From: Planctomycetaceae bacterium
GTDB taxonomy: Bacteria > Planctomycetota > Planctomycetia > Planctomycetales > Planctomycetaceae
Assembly (NCBI GenBank): GCA_020638955.1
Contig: JACKHO010000003.1
Location: 744,001 to 808,000 of the forward strand
Reading direction: 5' to 3'
Length of the DNA stretch: 64,000 nt
Below, piece by piece: positions 36,688 through 46,072 of this stretch (position 1 is its first letter; each line of letters begins with the position of its first letter). The notes beneath the pieces were generated by a model. The model did not search any database. It was not told where the DNA came from and saw only the letters and a program-made list of their open reading frames with translations. The position numbers and the translations under genes are program-made.

Positions 36688-37575
36688 ATGCGAATATCAA
36701 CAGCCCTTGTTGCTGCAATTGGGATGTCGTGCTTGGCGATAGAAGCGGCTCGCGCCCAGGACCAAGTCTCTCGAATCGATGTAGAAGACCCCATTACAAA
36801 GTTCACCGAACTGGCGACATTCTCGACCGAGCGCGGCGGGATATTGGAGGAGGTTCCGGCTGAAGGTGATTGGATTGCAGCCGACGAATTAGTGATCCGA
36901 CTGAAAAGCGACGCGGCCCGCGCCGCATTAAAAGTGGCGGAACAACGCGCCATGAATGAAGGTGAAATACTCGTTGCCGAGAAAGCATCTGAGTCAGCGT
37001 GGCTCGAATACCGGGCCGCCGTGGAAGCGAACCGCCTTTCGCCCGATCCTAATGATCCCGCCTATCCCGAAACTCATATCGCGCGACTCAAACTCGCTGC
37101 GGAATCCGCGGACGCGCAGGTTGTTCAGGCTAAAGAGCAAAGGCGGGACTTTGAGTTACAACGTGACCAGGCGAAAACGGAACTGGAGTCGTATGAGGTG
37201 AAGTCGCGCTTTGGCGGGTTTGTTACCAGGTTGCTTCGCCACCAAGGAGAAGGTGTGCAACAGGGTGAGCCTATTGTTGAGGTTGTCAACACGAGTGTCA
37301 TTCGCGTGGAGGGCCACGTTAAGGTTGCCGATGCATACCTCCTGCGCACTGGCATGAAAGTGCATGTCGCAGCAGAAGTTCCCCAAGAGGAAGGCGATCC
37401 GAAAATCATTGAAGCCGATGGTGTATTGGGTTACATCGACATTCGTGTAAAGACGTTTGAGGACGTCAAAGTCTGGGCTGAAATCCGAAACGAGTCAGGC
37501 CTACTGAAAGAAGGTATGGAAGGTTCGATGTACGTCTTGTTGAAGGATGCTGAGCCCTCCACTACAAAAGAGTAG
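36688..37575 (+). CDS. Exported HlyD-family adaptor protein
   Basis: 295 residues with a signal peptide (residues 1-24, ending AARAQ). A lipoyl half-motif (GGILEEVPAEGDWIAADE), a helical hairpin of about 90 residues and the second lipoyl half (VKSRFGGFVTRLLRHQGEGV) give an adaptor that lacks a membrane helix. The ATG at 36688 is chosen for the signal peptide; a frame start at 36667 would add seven residues. It is divergent from the GAF-HlyD protein with 231 bp between the starts and may form its partner. No transporter or outer-membrane factor gene is present. Confidence 0.85.
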   Translation: MRISTALVAAIGMSCLAIEAARAQDQVSRIDVEDPITKFTELATFSTERGGILEEVPAEGDWIAADELVIRLKSDAARAALKVAEQRAMNEGEILVAEKASESAWLEYRAAVEANRLSPDPNDPAYPETHIARLKLAAESADAQVVQAKEQRRDFELQRDQAKTELESYEVKSRFGGFVTRLLRHQGEGVQQGEPIVEVVNTSVIRVEGHVKVADAYLLRTGMKVHVAAEVPQEEGDPKIIEADGVLGYIDIRVKTFEDVKVWAEIRNESGLLKEGMEGSMYVLLKDAEPSTTKE

Positions 37576-37584
37576 ACCACCGAA

Positions 37585-40500
37585 TTAATTGTTCGGGTGC
37601 CAGTCCTGCAGCGCCTTTACAACAGGCGATGGGTGTTCGTGCTGAAACTGCAGGGCGCGAACCATGGCGATACAGCCGGGTAACGTCGTGACACAGGGCA
37701 CGCCATAAGTGACGGCTGCCGCCCGGATTTTTCCTTCTTCCGTTCGGCTGCCACGACCACTGGGCGTGTTGAAAATGATTTGCACTTCACCGTTGACCAT
37801 GTAGTCGAGCAAATTCGGACGACCTTCCTGCACCTTCTTTACCACTTCCACTTCAATACCAGCCTCGGCCAGCACCGCGGCTGTTCCCGATGTGGAAATG
37901 ATTTTGAATCCGAGTTCCTGAAGCTGCCGGGTCGGTTCAATCATGGCATGTTTGTGTTGTCCTGCCATGCTGATGAACACCGTCCCTTCACGTGGGATGT
38001 CGATGCCAGCGGCCTGCTGACCTTTGGCGAAGGCGGCGGCAAAATCATCTGCGATGCCCATGACTTCGCCGGTTGAACGCATTTCCGGGCCCAGGATGAT
38101 GTCGACACCGTGGAACCGTGAGAACGGGAAGACGCTTTCTTTGACTGAGCAATGAGTCGGCCAGACTTCCTGGTCGAGTCCCTGCTCTTTCAATGACACT
38201 CCCGCCATGATTTTGGCTGCCATACGAGCCAGCGGCAGGCCAGTCGCTTTTGACACGAACGGCGATGTTCGCGACGCCCGGGGATTCACTTCCAGAATGT
38301 AAACGACGTATTCGTCGCCGATTTTCTTAACGGCATACTGAATGTTCATGAGGCCACGAACGCACAGTTCGTTCGCGAGCGCGTAAGTCGCCTGCTTGAT
38401 TTCCTGAATGACACTGTCTGGCAGCGAGTAGGGCGGCAAGGCACAAGCGGAGTCCCCGCTGTGGACACCGGCTTCTTCGATGTGTTCCATGACGCCGCCG
38501 ACGAGAGTGGTCTCACCATCGGAAACAGCATCGACGTCGACTTCGATGGCGTCTTCCAGGAACTTGTCGATGAGCACGGGGTGGTCTGGTGACGCATCGA
38601 CCGCTTCGGTCATGTAGCGAACCAGTTGATCTTCGGCGTGGCAAATTTCCATGGCCCGTCCACCGAGGACATAGCTCGGTCGCACGAGAATGGGATAACC
38701 AATGCGGGCAGCCTGAGCGCGGGCGCCTTCGACATCGACCGCAATGCCATTTGGTGGCTGTCGAAGTCCGATGCGATGCAGGATTTCCTGGAACTTTTCG
38801 CGGTCTTCCGCCGCGTCGATCATCTTGGGGCTTGTGCCAATGATTGGTACACCAGCAGCTTCCAGACCCTTGGCCAGATTAAGCGGTGTCTGTCCTCCGA
38901 ACTGGACAATGACCCCATCGGGCTTCATGGCGTCGCAAATGTTGAGGACGTCTTCCGTGGTCAGAGGTTCGAAGAACAGGATGTCGGACGTGTCGTAGTC
39001 CGTCGAAACTGTCTCTGGATTCGAGTTCACCATAATGCTTTCCACGCCGAGTTCCTTCATGGCGAAGGAGGCATGGCAACAGCAGTAGTCGAACTCAATT
39101 CCCTGGCCGATGCGGTTCGGACCACCGCCCAGAATCATGATGCGCTTTTGCGAACCATCGGGTCGACTGTTGATTTCATTTGCCTGTAGGTGAGCAGTCT
39201 CGGGATCGACCGATCCGTCTTTCGCAAGCAGGCCATGTCCGTCAGCGGCAAACTGATGGCGCGGTGGCGTTTCGTCCTGTTGCTCGTAGGTGCTGTAATA
39301 ATATGGCGTGTACGCCTCAAACTCGGCGGCACACGTATCGACCTGCTTGTATGTTGGCAGAATGCCCCGTTGCTTACGCGAATTTCGAATGTCGATTTCT
39401 GTCGAATTGAGCCAGAACGAAAGCTGACGGTCCGAGAATCCGAACTCCTTAGCTTTCCGCATGAGGTCGTCGGACAAGTGCTCAAGTTGTCCGACCGCAC
39501 GGATTTCTTCTTCGCAGTTTACAACGTCCTGCAACTGTCGCAGGAACCAGGGGTCAATATTCGTCAGTCGGAACACGTCATCGACCGTCATGCCGGCCTT
39601 GAACGCATATCGCAGATTAAACATGCGGTCGACATTTGGAACGGACAGGTTGCGACGGATGTCTTCGATGGCAGGCTGCTTCTCCGTACCCCACAAATCC
39701 TTCTTGCCGCCACCGAGTCCAAAGTGACCGGTTTCGAGACCGCGCAGAGCTTTCTGCAGAGATTCCTTAAACGTCCGGCCAATGGCCATGGTCTCGCCGA
39801 CGGACTTCATTTGCACGGTGAGCGTCGGGTCGGCGTCCGGGAATTTTTCGAAGGTCCAGCGTGGGATTTTCGTCACAACATAATCGATGGTCGGCTCGAA
39901 GCAGGCCATCGTCTCCCGTGTAATGTCGTTCGGAATTTCGTCGAGCGTGTAACCCACGGCGAGCTTAGCCGCGATCTTCGCAATCGGAAATCCGGTGGCT
40001 TTCGACGCCAGCGCCGAGGAACGACTCACGCGAGGATTCATTTCGATGACGACCATGCGTCCCGTATTCGGGTCGATGGCAAACTGCACGTTGGAACCAC
40101 CAGTCTCGACACCGATTTCGCGCATAACGGCAATCGAGGCGTCGCGCATCATCTGGTATTCTTTATCGGTCAGCGTTTGCGTCGGCGCGACAGTAATGGA
40201 GTCGCCCGTGTGAATGCCCATGGGATCGAAGTTTTCGATGGCACAAATGATGACGACGTTATCTGCTTTGTCGCGCATCACTTCCATTTCGTACTCTTTC
40301 CAGCCGAGTACCGATTCGTCGAGCAGCACCTCGGAGACGGGCGAAAGCTTCAGCCCGTTCCGTACCATTTCCTCAAATTCTTCTTTGTTGTAGGCAATGC
40401 CGCCGCCCACGCCGCCGAGCGTGTAGCTGGCCCGAATAATGATAGGCAGACCAATTTGGCGCAGAACTTCACGGGCATCCTGAACGCTGTGTACGATGAA

Positions 40501-40938
40501 TGAACGCGGTACTTCGAGACCAATTTTCAGCATGGCCTGTTTGAAGGAGTCGCGTCCCTCGGCCTTCGCGATGACATCGGCCCGAGCACCAATCATCTCG
40601 ACGCCCAATTGGTCCAGAATGCCACGCCGGTACAAATCCATGGCCGTGTTGAGACCAGTTTGTCCGCCGAGTGTGGGCAGCAGAGCGCACGGGCGCTCTT
40701 TTTCCAGAATCTTGGCCACGTACTGCCATGTGATGGGCTCGATATATGTCCGATCGGCGGTACGCGGATCGGTCATAATGGTGGCGGGGTTGGAGTTTAC
40801 GAGGACAACTTCGTAGCCCTCGTCTCGCAACGCTTTACACGCCTGGGTTCCGGAATAATCGAATTCACAGGCTTGTCCAATGACAATGGGGCCTGAACCA
40901 ATGAGAAGAATCTTCTTCAAATCGTCGCGACGAGGCAC
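37585..40938 (-). CDS. carB: Carbamoyl-phosphate synthase large subunit
   Basis: 1117 residues, against about 1070 in most bacteria. Both ATP-grasp halves are present (first with GSGPIVIGQACEFDYSGTQA, second with GGGPNRIGQGIEFDYCCCH), followed by the allosteric MGS-like C-terminus (TRQLQELGFKIISTSGTAAVL). An extra stretch of about 25-30 residues lies near 570-600, between the halves. CarB makes carbamoyl phosphate for pyrimidine and arginine synthesis, using ammonia passed from the glutaminase CarA. carA is not adjacent. The start is a GTG at 40938, giving MPRRDDLKKILLIGSGP, close to the family N-terminus. Confidence 0.96.
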   Translation of the reverse strand: MPRRDDLKKILLIGSGPIVIGQACEFDYSGTQACKALRDEGYEVVLVNSNPATIMTDPRTADRTYIEPITWQYVAKILEKERPCALLPTLGGQTGLNTAMDLYRRGILDQLGVEMIGARADVIAKAEGRDSFKQAMLKIGLEVPRSFIVHSVQDAREVLRQIGLPIIIRASYTLGGVGGGIAYNKEEFEEMVRNGLKLSPVSEVLLDESVLGWKEYEMEVMRDKADNVVIICAIENFDPMGIHTGDSITVAPTQTLTDKEYQMMRDASIAVMREIGVETGGSNVQFAIDPNTGRMVVIEMNPRVSRSSALASKATGFPIAKIAAKLAVGYTLDEIPNDITRETMACFEPTIDYVVTKIPRWTFEKFPDADPTLTVQMKSVGETMAIGRTFKESLQKALRGLETGHFGLGGGKKDLWGTEKQPAIEDIRRNLSVPNVDRMFNLRYAFKAGMTVDDVFRLTNIDPWFLRQLQDVVNCEEEIRAVGQLEHLSDDLMRKAKEFGFSDRQLSFWLNSTEIDIRNSRKQRGILPTYKQVDTCAAEFEAYTPYYYSTYEQQDETPPRHQFAADGHGLLAKDGSVDPETAHLQANEINSRPDGSQKRIMILGGGPNRIGQGIEFDYCCCHASFAMKELGVESIMVNSNPETVSTDYDTSDILFFEPLTTEDVLNICDAMKPDGVIVQFGGQTPLNLAKGLEAAGVPIIGTSPKMIDAAEDREKFQEILHRIGLRQPPNGIAVDVEGARAQAARIGYPILVRPSYVLGGRAMEICHAEDQLVRYMTEAVDASPDHPVLIDKFLEDAIEVDVDAVSDGETTLVGGVMEHIEEAGVHSGDSACALPPYSLPDSVIQEIKQATYALANELCVRGLMNIQYAVKKIGDEYVVYILEVNPRASRTSPFVSKATGLPLARMAAKIMAGVSLKEQGLDQEVWPTHCSVKESVFPFSRFHGVDIILGPEMRSTGEVMGIADDFAAAFAKGQQAAGIDIPREGTVFISMAGQHKHAMIEPTRQLQELGFKIISTSGTAAVLAEAGIEVEVVKKVQEGRPNLLDYMVNGEVQIIFNTPSGRGSRTEEGKIRAAAVTYGVPCVTTLPGCIAMVRALQFQHEHPSPVVKALQDWHPNN

Positions 40939-41307
40939 TGGAAATCGAGTCCTGTAAAGATCGAAGGAACGCGCGCAACACCTCCGCCGGAAACAATCTC
41001 GGTCGCTGGCTGGTCGATTTTTCGACTCAGAAGCACTCAGGCGAGGCGGCGCAAAATCCCTGACAAGCTAACAAGCTGCGCCGGGGATTCAAGCGAACGC
41101 AGGTGCTGATTTGTCGTTTCGTCGCGTATCGTGCGGTATTCCAGCGGTCTGTCGGGATTGGCGATTTTGAGAAAATGTTTTTACGTCGCCATTTGCACCT
41201 GGAATTCACGTTCGCAGGCGGACCTTCCTGCACGATTGACGCCGCAAACCATTCCCATGAGACTGGACTACGGACTGAATGTCTTTGATGTGAGTTGGGG
41301 TGAACCG
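40939..41307. other. 369-bp divergent region upstream of carB
   Basis: Carries the promoters of carB and of the transglutaminase gene. I see no leader peptide, riboswitch or repeat. GCTAACAAGCTGCGCCGGGG and nearby stems are short and unconvincing as an attenuator. Confidence 0.5.
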
Positions 41308-42780
41308 ATGCGGATTTTCCGATGCGTAGCATTACTTGTTCTTGGCACTTCTTTTGTGCCTTCGGTAATGGGAGAAGTCATTCACGAATCGTGGGATATT
41401 GTGCTCCTGAACGGCAGCCGTGTAGGGTACAACCACAGCGTTATCAGTAAGGTCACCATCGAGGGCAAGGAAACGTTGGTGACTGAAACCTTGGGCCATT
41501 TGGCGCTCAAGCGAGCCGGGCAGGAACTCGTGACGAATCTTCACATTCATTCCGTCGATACGCTGGATGGCCGAATTCTGAAATTCACGAGTACATTGTC
41601 GAATCCTCCATCCAGTGAAGTGGTTGTGAGCGGTCGATCAGATGGAACGTCACTGCTCGTTGAGGTGCTGGCGGCCGGACAGTCGATTCGCAAAACAATT
41701 CCGGGTGTCGATCGACTGAAGTCTCAGGCGTACGTCGATCATTACATTCTCGAAGGGAAACTGGTCGTAGACGCAACCGCGGAATTCGAGGTGTTTGATC
41801 CTCAACTTGCGAAAGTCGTCACCATCAAGCTCACGCGACAGCCCCCGCAAAAGACGACCCTCTGGAACGACGAGGAACGGGTTCTCGATCAGATTCTACT
41901 GACAAATTCCGGCATTCCAGGTGCGGTCACTCGAATTGCCTACGACAGCAAAACGGGACAGTCGCTCAAGACGAGTGTTGATCTCATCGGAATGCAGACG
42001 TTTGCCGTTTCCAAGGAAGAGGCTTTGCGGGAGTTTGATCTCTACGACCAGTTGGTCGACACCATGATTCCGTTGAAGACGCAGGCGTCACTCACTGACG
42101 CAGCGGAAGTGGCTTACCGGGTCGTGGTCGATGGCGAAATCGAAGCGACCATGTTTCCCGCAGGGCCGTTCCAAAAGGTCGAGCGGAAGTCGGGCAGCGA
42201 GTTGCTGGTTACGGTTCGACGAGCCCGGATTCCCGAGATGAAAGTCGAGGCCGGATCTGAACCAGGTGCTGAATTCATATCGCCGTCGCGATTCATTGAG
42301 TGTGATGATCCTTTGATTGTTGAACTCGCCGCCAAAGCGATAGAGGGTGTCGACGAGGCTGACCAGAAGGTGTTCGCGCTGGAGCGGTTTGTTCGTGGTC
42401 ACGTGAACAATCGCAACTTGCAGACGGCTATGGCTACCGCGCTGGAAGTGGCGAAGACCCGGGCGGGAGACTGCACAGAGCATGCTGTACTGCTCGCTGC
42501 GTTACTGCGAGCAGAAAAGATTCCTTCGCGCGTGGCGATGGGAGTTGTCCATGTGCCAAGCCAGGGCGCGTTCATCGGGCATATGTGGACGGAGGCCTGG
42601 GTGAACGGTCAGTGGATGCCGCTGGATGGGACGAGGGCTCGCCGGGGAACGACCTGTGAGTACATCAAGCTGAGTGATTCTGCCCTCGCTGGCGATGGAG
42701 CGGTCCCCGGTGCAGAGTTTCTGCCGCTGGCCTATTTGTTTGGACGCACGAAAATCGAACTGGTGAAGGTTACGCAGTAG
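41308..42780 (+). CDS. Secreted transglutaminase-like protein
   Basis: 490 residues with a signal peptide (residues 1-21, ending VMG). The N-terminal 330 residues are of unknown, beta-rich type. The C-terminal domain has the transglutaminase-like triad Cys389 (GDCTEHAVLLAALL), His425 (GHMWTEAWV) and Asp440 (PLDGTR). Bacterial proteins of this kind are usually thiol proteases or amidases rather than true cross-linkers. The ATG at 41308 starts the signal peptide; the frame runs open back to 41131. The last 11 bases overlap the convergent scpB gene. Confidence 0.9.
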   Translation: MRIFRCVALLVLGTSFVPSVMGEVIHESWDIVLLNGSRVGYNHSVISKVTIEGKETLVTETLGHLALKRAGQELVTNLHIHSVDTLDGRILKFTSTLSNPPSSEVVVSGRSDGTSLLVEVLAAGQSIRKTIPGVDRLKSQAYVDHYILEGKLVVDATAEFEVFDPQLAKVVTIKLTRQPPQKTTLWNDEERVLDQILLTNSGIPGAVTRIAYDSKTGQSLKTSVDLIGMQTFAVSKEEALREFDLYDQLVDTMIPLKTQASLTDAAEVAYRVVVDGEIEATMFPAGPFQKVERKSGSELLVTVRRARIPEMKVEAGSEPGAEFISPSRFIECDDPLIVELAAKAIEGVDEADQKVFALERFVRGHVNNRNLQTAMATALEVAKTRAGDCTEHAVLLAALLRAEKIPSRVAMGVVHVPSQGAFIGHMWTEAWVNGQWMPLDGTRARRGTTCEYIKLSDSALAGDGAVPGAEFLPLAYLFGRTKIELVKVTQ

Positions 42781-43516
42781 TCGCCGCGTCATCGCTCATT
42801 TCGGCGTCTGTTTCTTCCAGGTCATCGTCAACTTCGGAGTCGGGCTCTTCCTCGAACTCTTCGTCATGGTTCATTCGAAGGGACGCGGCCATGGGCAAAT
42901 CATCGAGCGACTGCAGTCCGAATTCTTCCAGAAACGTTTTCGTTGTCCCGTACAGGAACGGTCGGCCCAACGAATCATCTTCGCCAGTCACGCGGACAAG
43001 GTTCCGCTCCATGAGTTGCTTGATAATCTCAGATGCTTGCACACCTCGCACGGCTTCGATGTCGGCCCGGGTAATGGGTTGGCGATAGGCAATGATGACC
43101 AGCGTTTCCAGCGCCGCGTTGGAGAGTTTCTGTCGTTCCTGGCGATGATGAATACGGTCCAACCAACGGGCGTACTGGGGACGTGTCAGTAACTGGTATC
43201 CCGTCGCCACCTGTTCCACGCGAAAGGCCGATTGTGACCGCTCGTAGTTCGCGTTCAATTCTTCAATGAGATCTGCAGCCTCATGCACGTCGATGAGCGT
43301 CGCGACTTGTACGAGCTTCCGTTTGGTGAGCACGCCGTTGGCAACAAATAATGCGGCTTCAACGCGAGCAAGTTTGGCTGAACGTTGTGAGGTCTCAGGT
43401 TCAACCAATTCGACGTGGGCGGAATTACGCCGCAGAAAGTTCCAGCACCAGCCATTCGCCTTTGCGGAAGGCGGCCAGGTGGACCGAAGTTGCAGGGGAT
43501 GTGGTGGGCGCCTCAT
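42770..43516 (-). CDS. scpB: Segregation and condensation protein B
   Basis: 248 residues. From about residue 46 the sequence matches ScpB: ARVEAALFVANGVLTKRKLVQVA, then LSNAALETLVIIAYRQPITRADIEAVRGV and GRPFLYGTTKTFLEEFGL, two winged-helix domains. The tail is acidic (EEFEEEPDSEVDDDLEE). ScpB dimers link ScpA to SMC in chromosome condensation. The first 45 residues are unlike the family and may not be translated; no better start is visible. scpA and smc are not adjacent. Confidence 0.93.
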   Translation of the reverse strand: MRRPPHPLQLRSTWPPSAKANGWCWNFLRRNSAHVELVEPETSQRSAKLARVEAALFVANGVLTKRKLVQVATLIDVHEAADLIEELNANYERSQSAFRVEQVATGYQLLTRPQYARWLDRIHHRQERQKLSNAALETLVIIAYRQPITRADIEAVRGVQASEIIKQLMERNLVRVTGEDDSLGRPFLYGTTKTFLEEFGLQSLDDLPMAASLRMNHDEEFEEEPDSEVDDDLEETDAEMSDDAATTA

Positions 43517-43550
43517 TGCGGTCGTGTCGAAACGAAAGCCGTTGTGACAA

Positions 43551-44258
43551 TTACCGCGCCGACATCATGTGCCGATTCGGGAATGAATTCTGTGCGTAGC
43601 GGGCCTGCAACCAGCGGTCGATTTGGTTCAGGACATTGTCGACCGCCTGCAATGGTTCCCGATGCTCCGCTTCGAAGCGGTGCGTCACATTGGGAGTGTC
43701 TGCGGGAGTGACGACAGCGACAAACAGAAATGCATCGCTGGTAGCGGCACGTTCGAGGTGGAATCGATCTATTCCCATTTCGCTCAGGCGGCGATTTGCG
43801 GTCATCCAGTCCAATGGCATCGACACGCGTGAATTCGGGACAGTTCGCGAGGGTGTATCGTAACCCCATTCCTGGGAGTTGCCTCGCTGAGGGGCGTCCA
43901 TTTCTTGTTCGAGATGGCTACCCAAGGGTGTTCGGATTCCATTGTTCGCTTGCGGTGGTTCGACGGGGTGGTATGCCTGCGGTTGTGAACGCGGATCGCT
44001 GAATGGATCGGAGCTGTATCCCTCATTGGGTGACGACGTTCCTCCCCAGTTGTCGCCGGAGCGGTACAGCGGGGCGCTGTCGGCTGACTGCCCCAGTGCC
44101 GAGTCGCCAAACTCAGGCTGTCGAATGACATCGCCGGACTCCGGTGATGCGATGACCGAAGAAAACTCAGGAACTCCGTACATGGCCATCATGGCAATGG
44201 CTGTGAGGGGTACGGTCAGCAGTACGGTCGCAAACGATCCGCCAGATTTCGCGCTCAT
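43551..44258 (-). CDS. Membrane-anchored or secreted protein of unknown function
   Basis: 235 residues. A strong ribosome site (GGAGG, 7 bases before ATG) fixes the start at 44258. Residues 10-28 are hydrophobic (TVLLTVPLTAIAMMAMYG), a signal peptide or anchor. The next 120 residues are disordered, rich in Gly, Pro, Ser and Asp (SSPNEGYSSDPFSDPRSQ). The C-terminal 70 residues look folded (RLSEMGIDRFHLERAATSDAFLFVAVVTPAD...). No family recognised. Confidence 0.65.
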   Translation of the reverse strand: MSAKSGGSFATVLLTVPLTAIAMMAMYGVPEFSSVIASPESGDVIRQPEFGDSALGQSADSAPLYRSGDNWGGTSSPNEGYSSDPFSDPRSQPQAYHPVEPPQANNGIRTPLGSHLEQEMDAPQRGNSQEWGYDTPSRTVPNSRVSMPLDWMTANRRLSEMGIDRFHLERAATSDAFLFVAVVTPADTPNVTHRFEAEHREPLQAVDNVLNQIDRWLQARYAQNSFPNRHMMSAR

Positions 44259-44457
44259 GTGTCTGTCCTCCATGACAACTTGCAACTGCTGTGTTACAAG
44301 GCGTTTACGCACCTCGCGTCCACTGGTTGTACTCGTCCCCGACAACCACTGAACTTCACACTGCAGGCCAATCGGCAAATTCTACCGGAAGACGGCAAAA
44401 CGACACAATTGCAGTTTACACGCGAAAACAGTGACGCGTTTCGCCGCAGATAAGTCG

Positions 44458-45621
44458 TCAGCCGCGCTTGAGTGTCAGCCGCGTGATTTCTGGAGGGCAA
44501 CGCCAGCGGAGGGGGTGAATTCCGGCCAGGCCGCGAGAGACATGCATGAGGGTGGGGGCCTCAAAGAACGTTCCGCTGGAATATTTGCAACCGTGCTTAC
44601 TGGGAGAATAGACCGGTCCAATGAGAGGGAGCTGCACCTGTCCGCCGTGCGTGTGGCCAGCGAGCATCAGGTCCACAGATTGTTGGCGGGCAAAGTCAAA
44701 GTTGTCCGGCGTGTGAGACATGAGCAGTCGGAACACGTTGTTGTCGTGCATTGAGAAGTCGGGCCTGGTTCCCATCCAGGGAGTTTCGTCACCGCCAATC
44801 ACAATTTGAATGCCGCGGACTTCATATTCCATGCTCCGGGAGGAAACGTCGATCCAGCCCAAATCAGTCAGCCGTTGTCGAATGGGGTCGGGCTGCTTGT
44901 TCCAGTCATGATTTCCGAGGATGAAGAACCTCGCCTCGCTGGCCTGGATGCTTCCCAGGGTGGATTCCAGCCAGTCGACGCACTTCATGCGATCAATCAA
45001 ATCGCCGGTGAAGCAGACCAGGTCGGCTGGTTTACGATTCATTTCCATCACGACTCGTTCGAAGAATGTCCGCTCAATGGTGCCGGAAAAATGCCAGTCG
45101 GAAATGTGCCAGATTGTCAGACCGTCCAATTCCGCAGGGAGATTCTTGAGGGCCAAAGTCTTTTGTGTGACCTGAACCCGAAACTGCTCATTGAGTGGCA
45201 GTTTTGCCATGAATTGATAAGGACCTTCGTCGACAGGGCGTCGGCCAAACTCGGCGGCGATGTCGATGAAATGGGCTTCTTCTTTCGAAAGCTGGGCAGG
45301 ATTGCGCGTCAACATATGTCGGGCGGATACATAAATCAGTCGGATTCCACCGAGCCAGCAAATACCGAAGAGCACGTGCCACAGCCAGAAGGCATCAGAC
45401 CACTTACCGTCCAGCAACAGGCGTGGTCCCATCAGGCCCGCGCCGAGAAGGAGAATGGGCGGAAATCCGAGTAGGAATGCATCATGGACATGACGCAGCG
45501 AACGCAGCCACTGTTCCGGCCAGGGCCGGGCGTGCAGGCGGTTCACCAGCGTAATCCACAATGTAGCGTGCCCGGCAATGGCGAACAGAATCAGCAGCAA
45601 ATTCATCAGCGGGAATTCCAT
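44458..45621 (-). CDS. Membrane metallophosphoesterase
   Basis: 387 residues. Two or three hydrophobic helices occupy the first 110 residues, then a calcineurin-like domain with the motif set HISDWHFSG, GDLIDR, GNHDWN, SHTPDNFD and GHTHGGQ. The order and membrane anchor match YkoQ/YaeI-type phosphoesterases; in that group some act on UDP-diacylglucosamine or phospholipid pyrophosphates, but the substrate here is unknown. Alternative ATG at 45606. Confidence 0.9.
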   Translation of the reverse strand: MEFPLMNLLLILFAIAGHATLWITLVNRLHARPWPEQWLRSLRHVHDAFLLGFPPILLLGAGLMGPRLLLDGKWSDAFWLWHVLFGICWLGGIRLIYVSARHMLTRNPAQLSKEEAHFIDIAAEFGRRPVDEGPYQFMAKLPLNEQFRVQVTQKTLALKNLPAELDGLTIWHISDWHFSGTIERTFFERVVMEMNRKPADLVCFTGDLIDRMKCVDWLESTLGSIQASEARFFILGNHDWNKQPDPIRQRLTDLGWIDVSSRSMEYEVRGIQIVIGGDETPWMGTRPDFSMHDNNVFRLLMSHTPDNFDFARQQSVDLMLAGHTHGGQVQLPLIGPVYSPSKHGCKYSSGTFFEAPTLMHVSRGLAGIHPLRWRCPPEITRLTLKRG

Positions 45622-45655
45622 TTCGGCCGCGTGCGCTTTATGAAGTTAGTGATTG

Positions 45656-46072
45656 TCAGTTTGTTCCGGGGTGAACCCATTCCGTAGTACCGTCATCCCA
45701 GTTTTCTTTTTTCCAGACAGGGACTCGATCTTTCAGTTCATCAATGAGAAACCGACCGGCCTCGTACGCTTGATGGCGATGCGGCGTCGAAACCGCAATG
45801 GCCACGCTGATGTCACCCAATTCAAGATGTCCCAGGCGATGCACCATGCCCAGCTTCGTGATGGGCCATATGGCCTGAGCTTCTTTGGCCAAGAGCCGCA
45901 TTTGCTTCAGCGCCATTTCGGGATAGGCGTCATAATCGAGGGCGAGTGTGCGGCGTCCCTGTGTCATTTCTCGAACCGTCCCCAGGAACAGCAGCACGGC
46001 ACCAGAGTCGTGCGAACGCACCTGTTCGGTCAGCGCGGTGTAGTCAATGGGGTCGTGAGTTAGTTCTATCAT
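45656..46072 (-). CDS. moaE: Molybdopterin synthase catalytic subunit
   Basis: 138 residues. Recognisable segments are GAVLLFLGTVREMTQGRR, MVHRLGHLELGDISVAIAVSTPHRHQA, and PVWKKENW with the catalytic Lys pair. MoaE transfers sulfur from thiocarboxylated MoaD to precursor Z to make molybdopterin. MoaD is not encoded alongside. The start overlaps the pabB stop by four bases (46069-46072), so the genes are translationally coupled although their pathways differ. Confidence 0.94.
   Translation of the reverse strand: MIELTHDPIDYTALTEQVRSHDSGAVLLFLGTVREMTQGRRTLALDYDAYPEMALKQMRLLAKEAQAIWPITKLGMVHRLGHLELGDISVAIAVSTPHRHQAYEAGRFLIDELKDRVPVWKKENWDDGTTEWVHPGTN

Noticed and set aside
39190..40503. Open frame of 437 codons on the plus strand
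   Set aside because: It lies entirely antisense to carB, which is unmistakable, and has no recognisable product.
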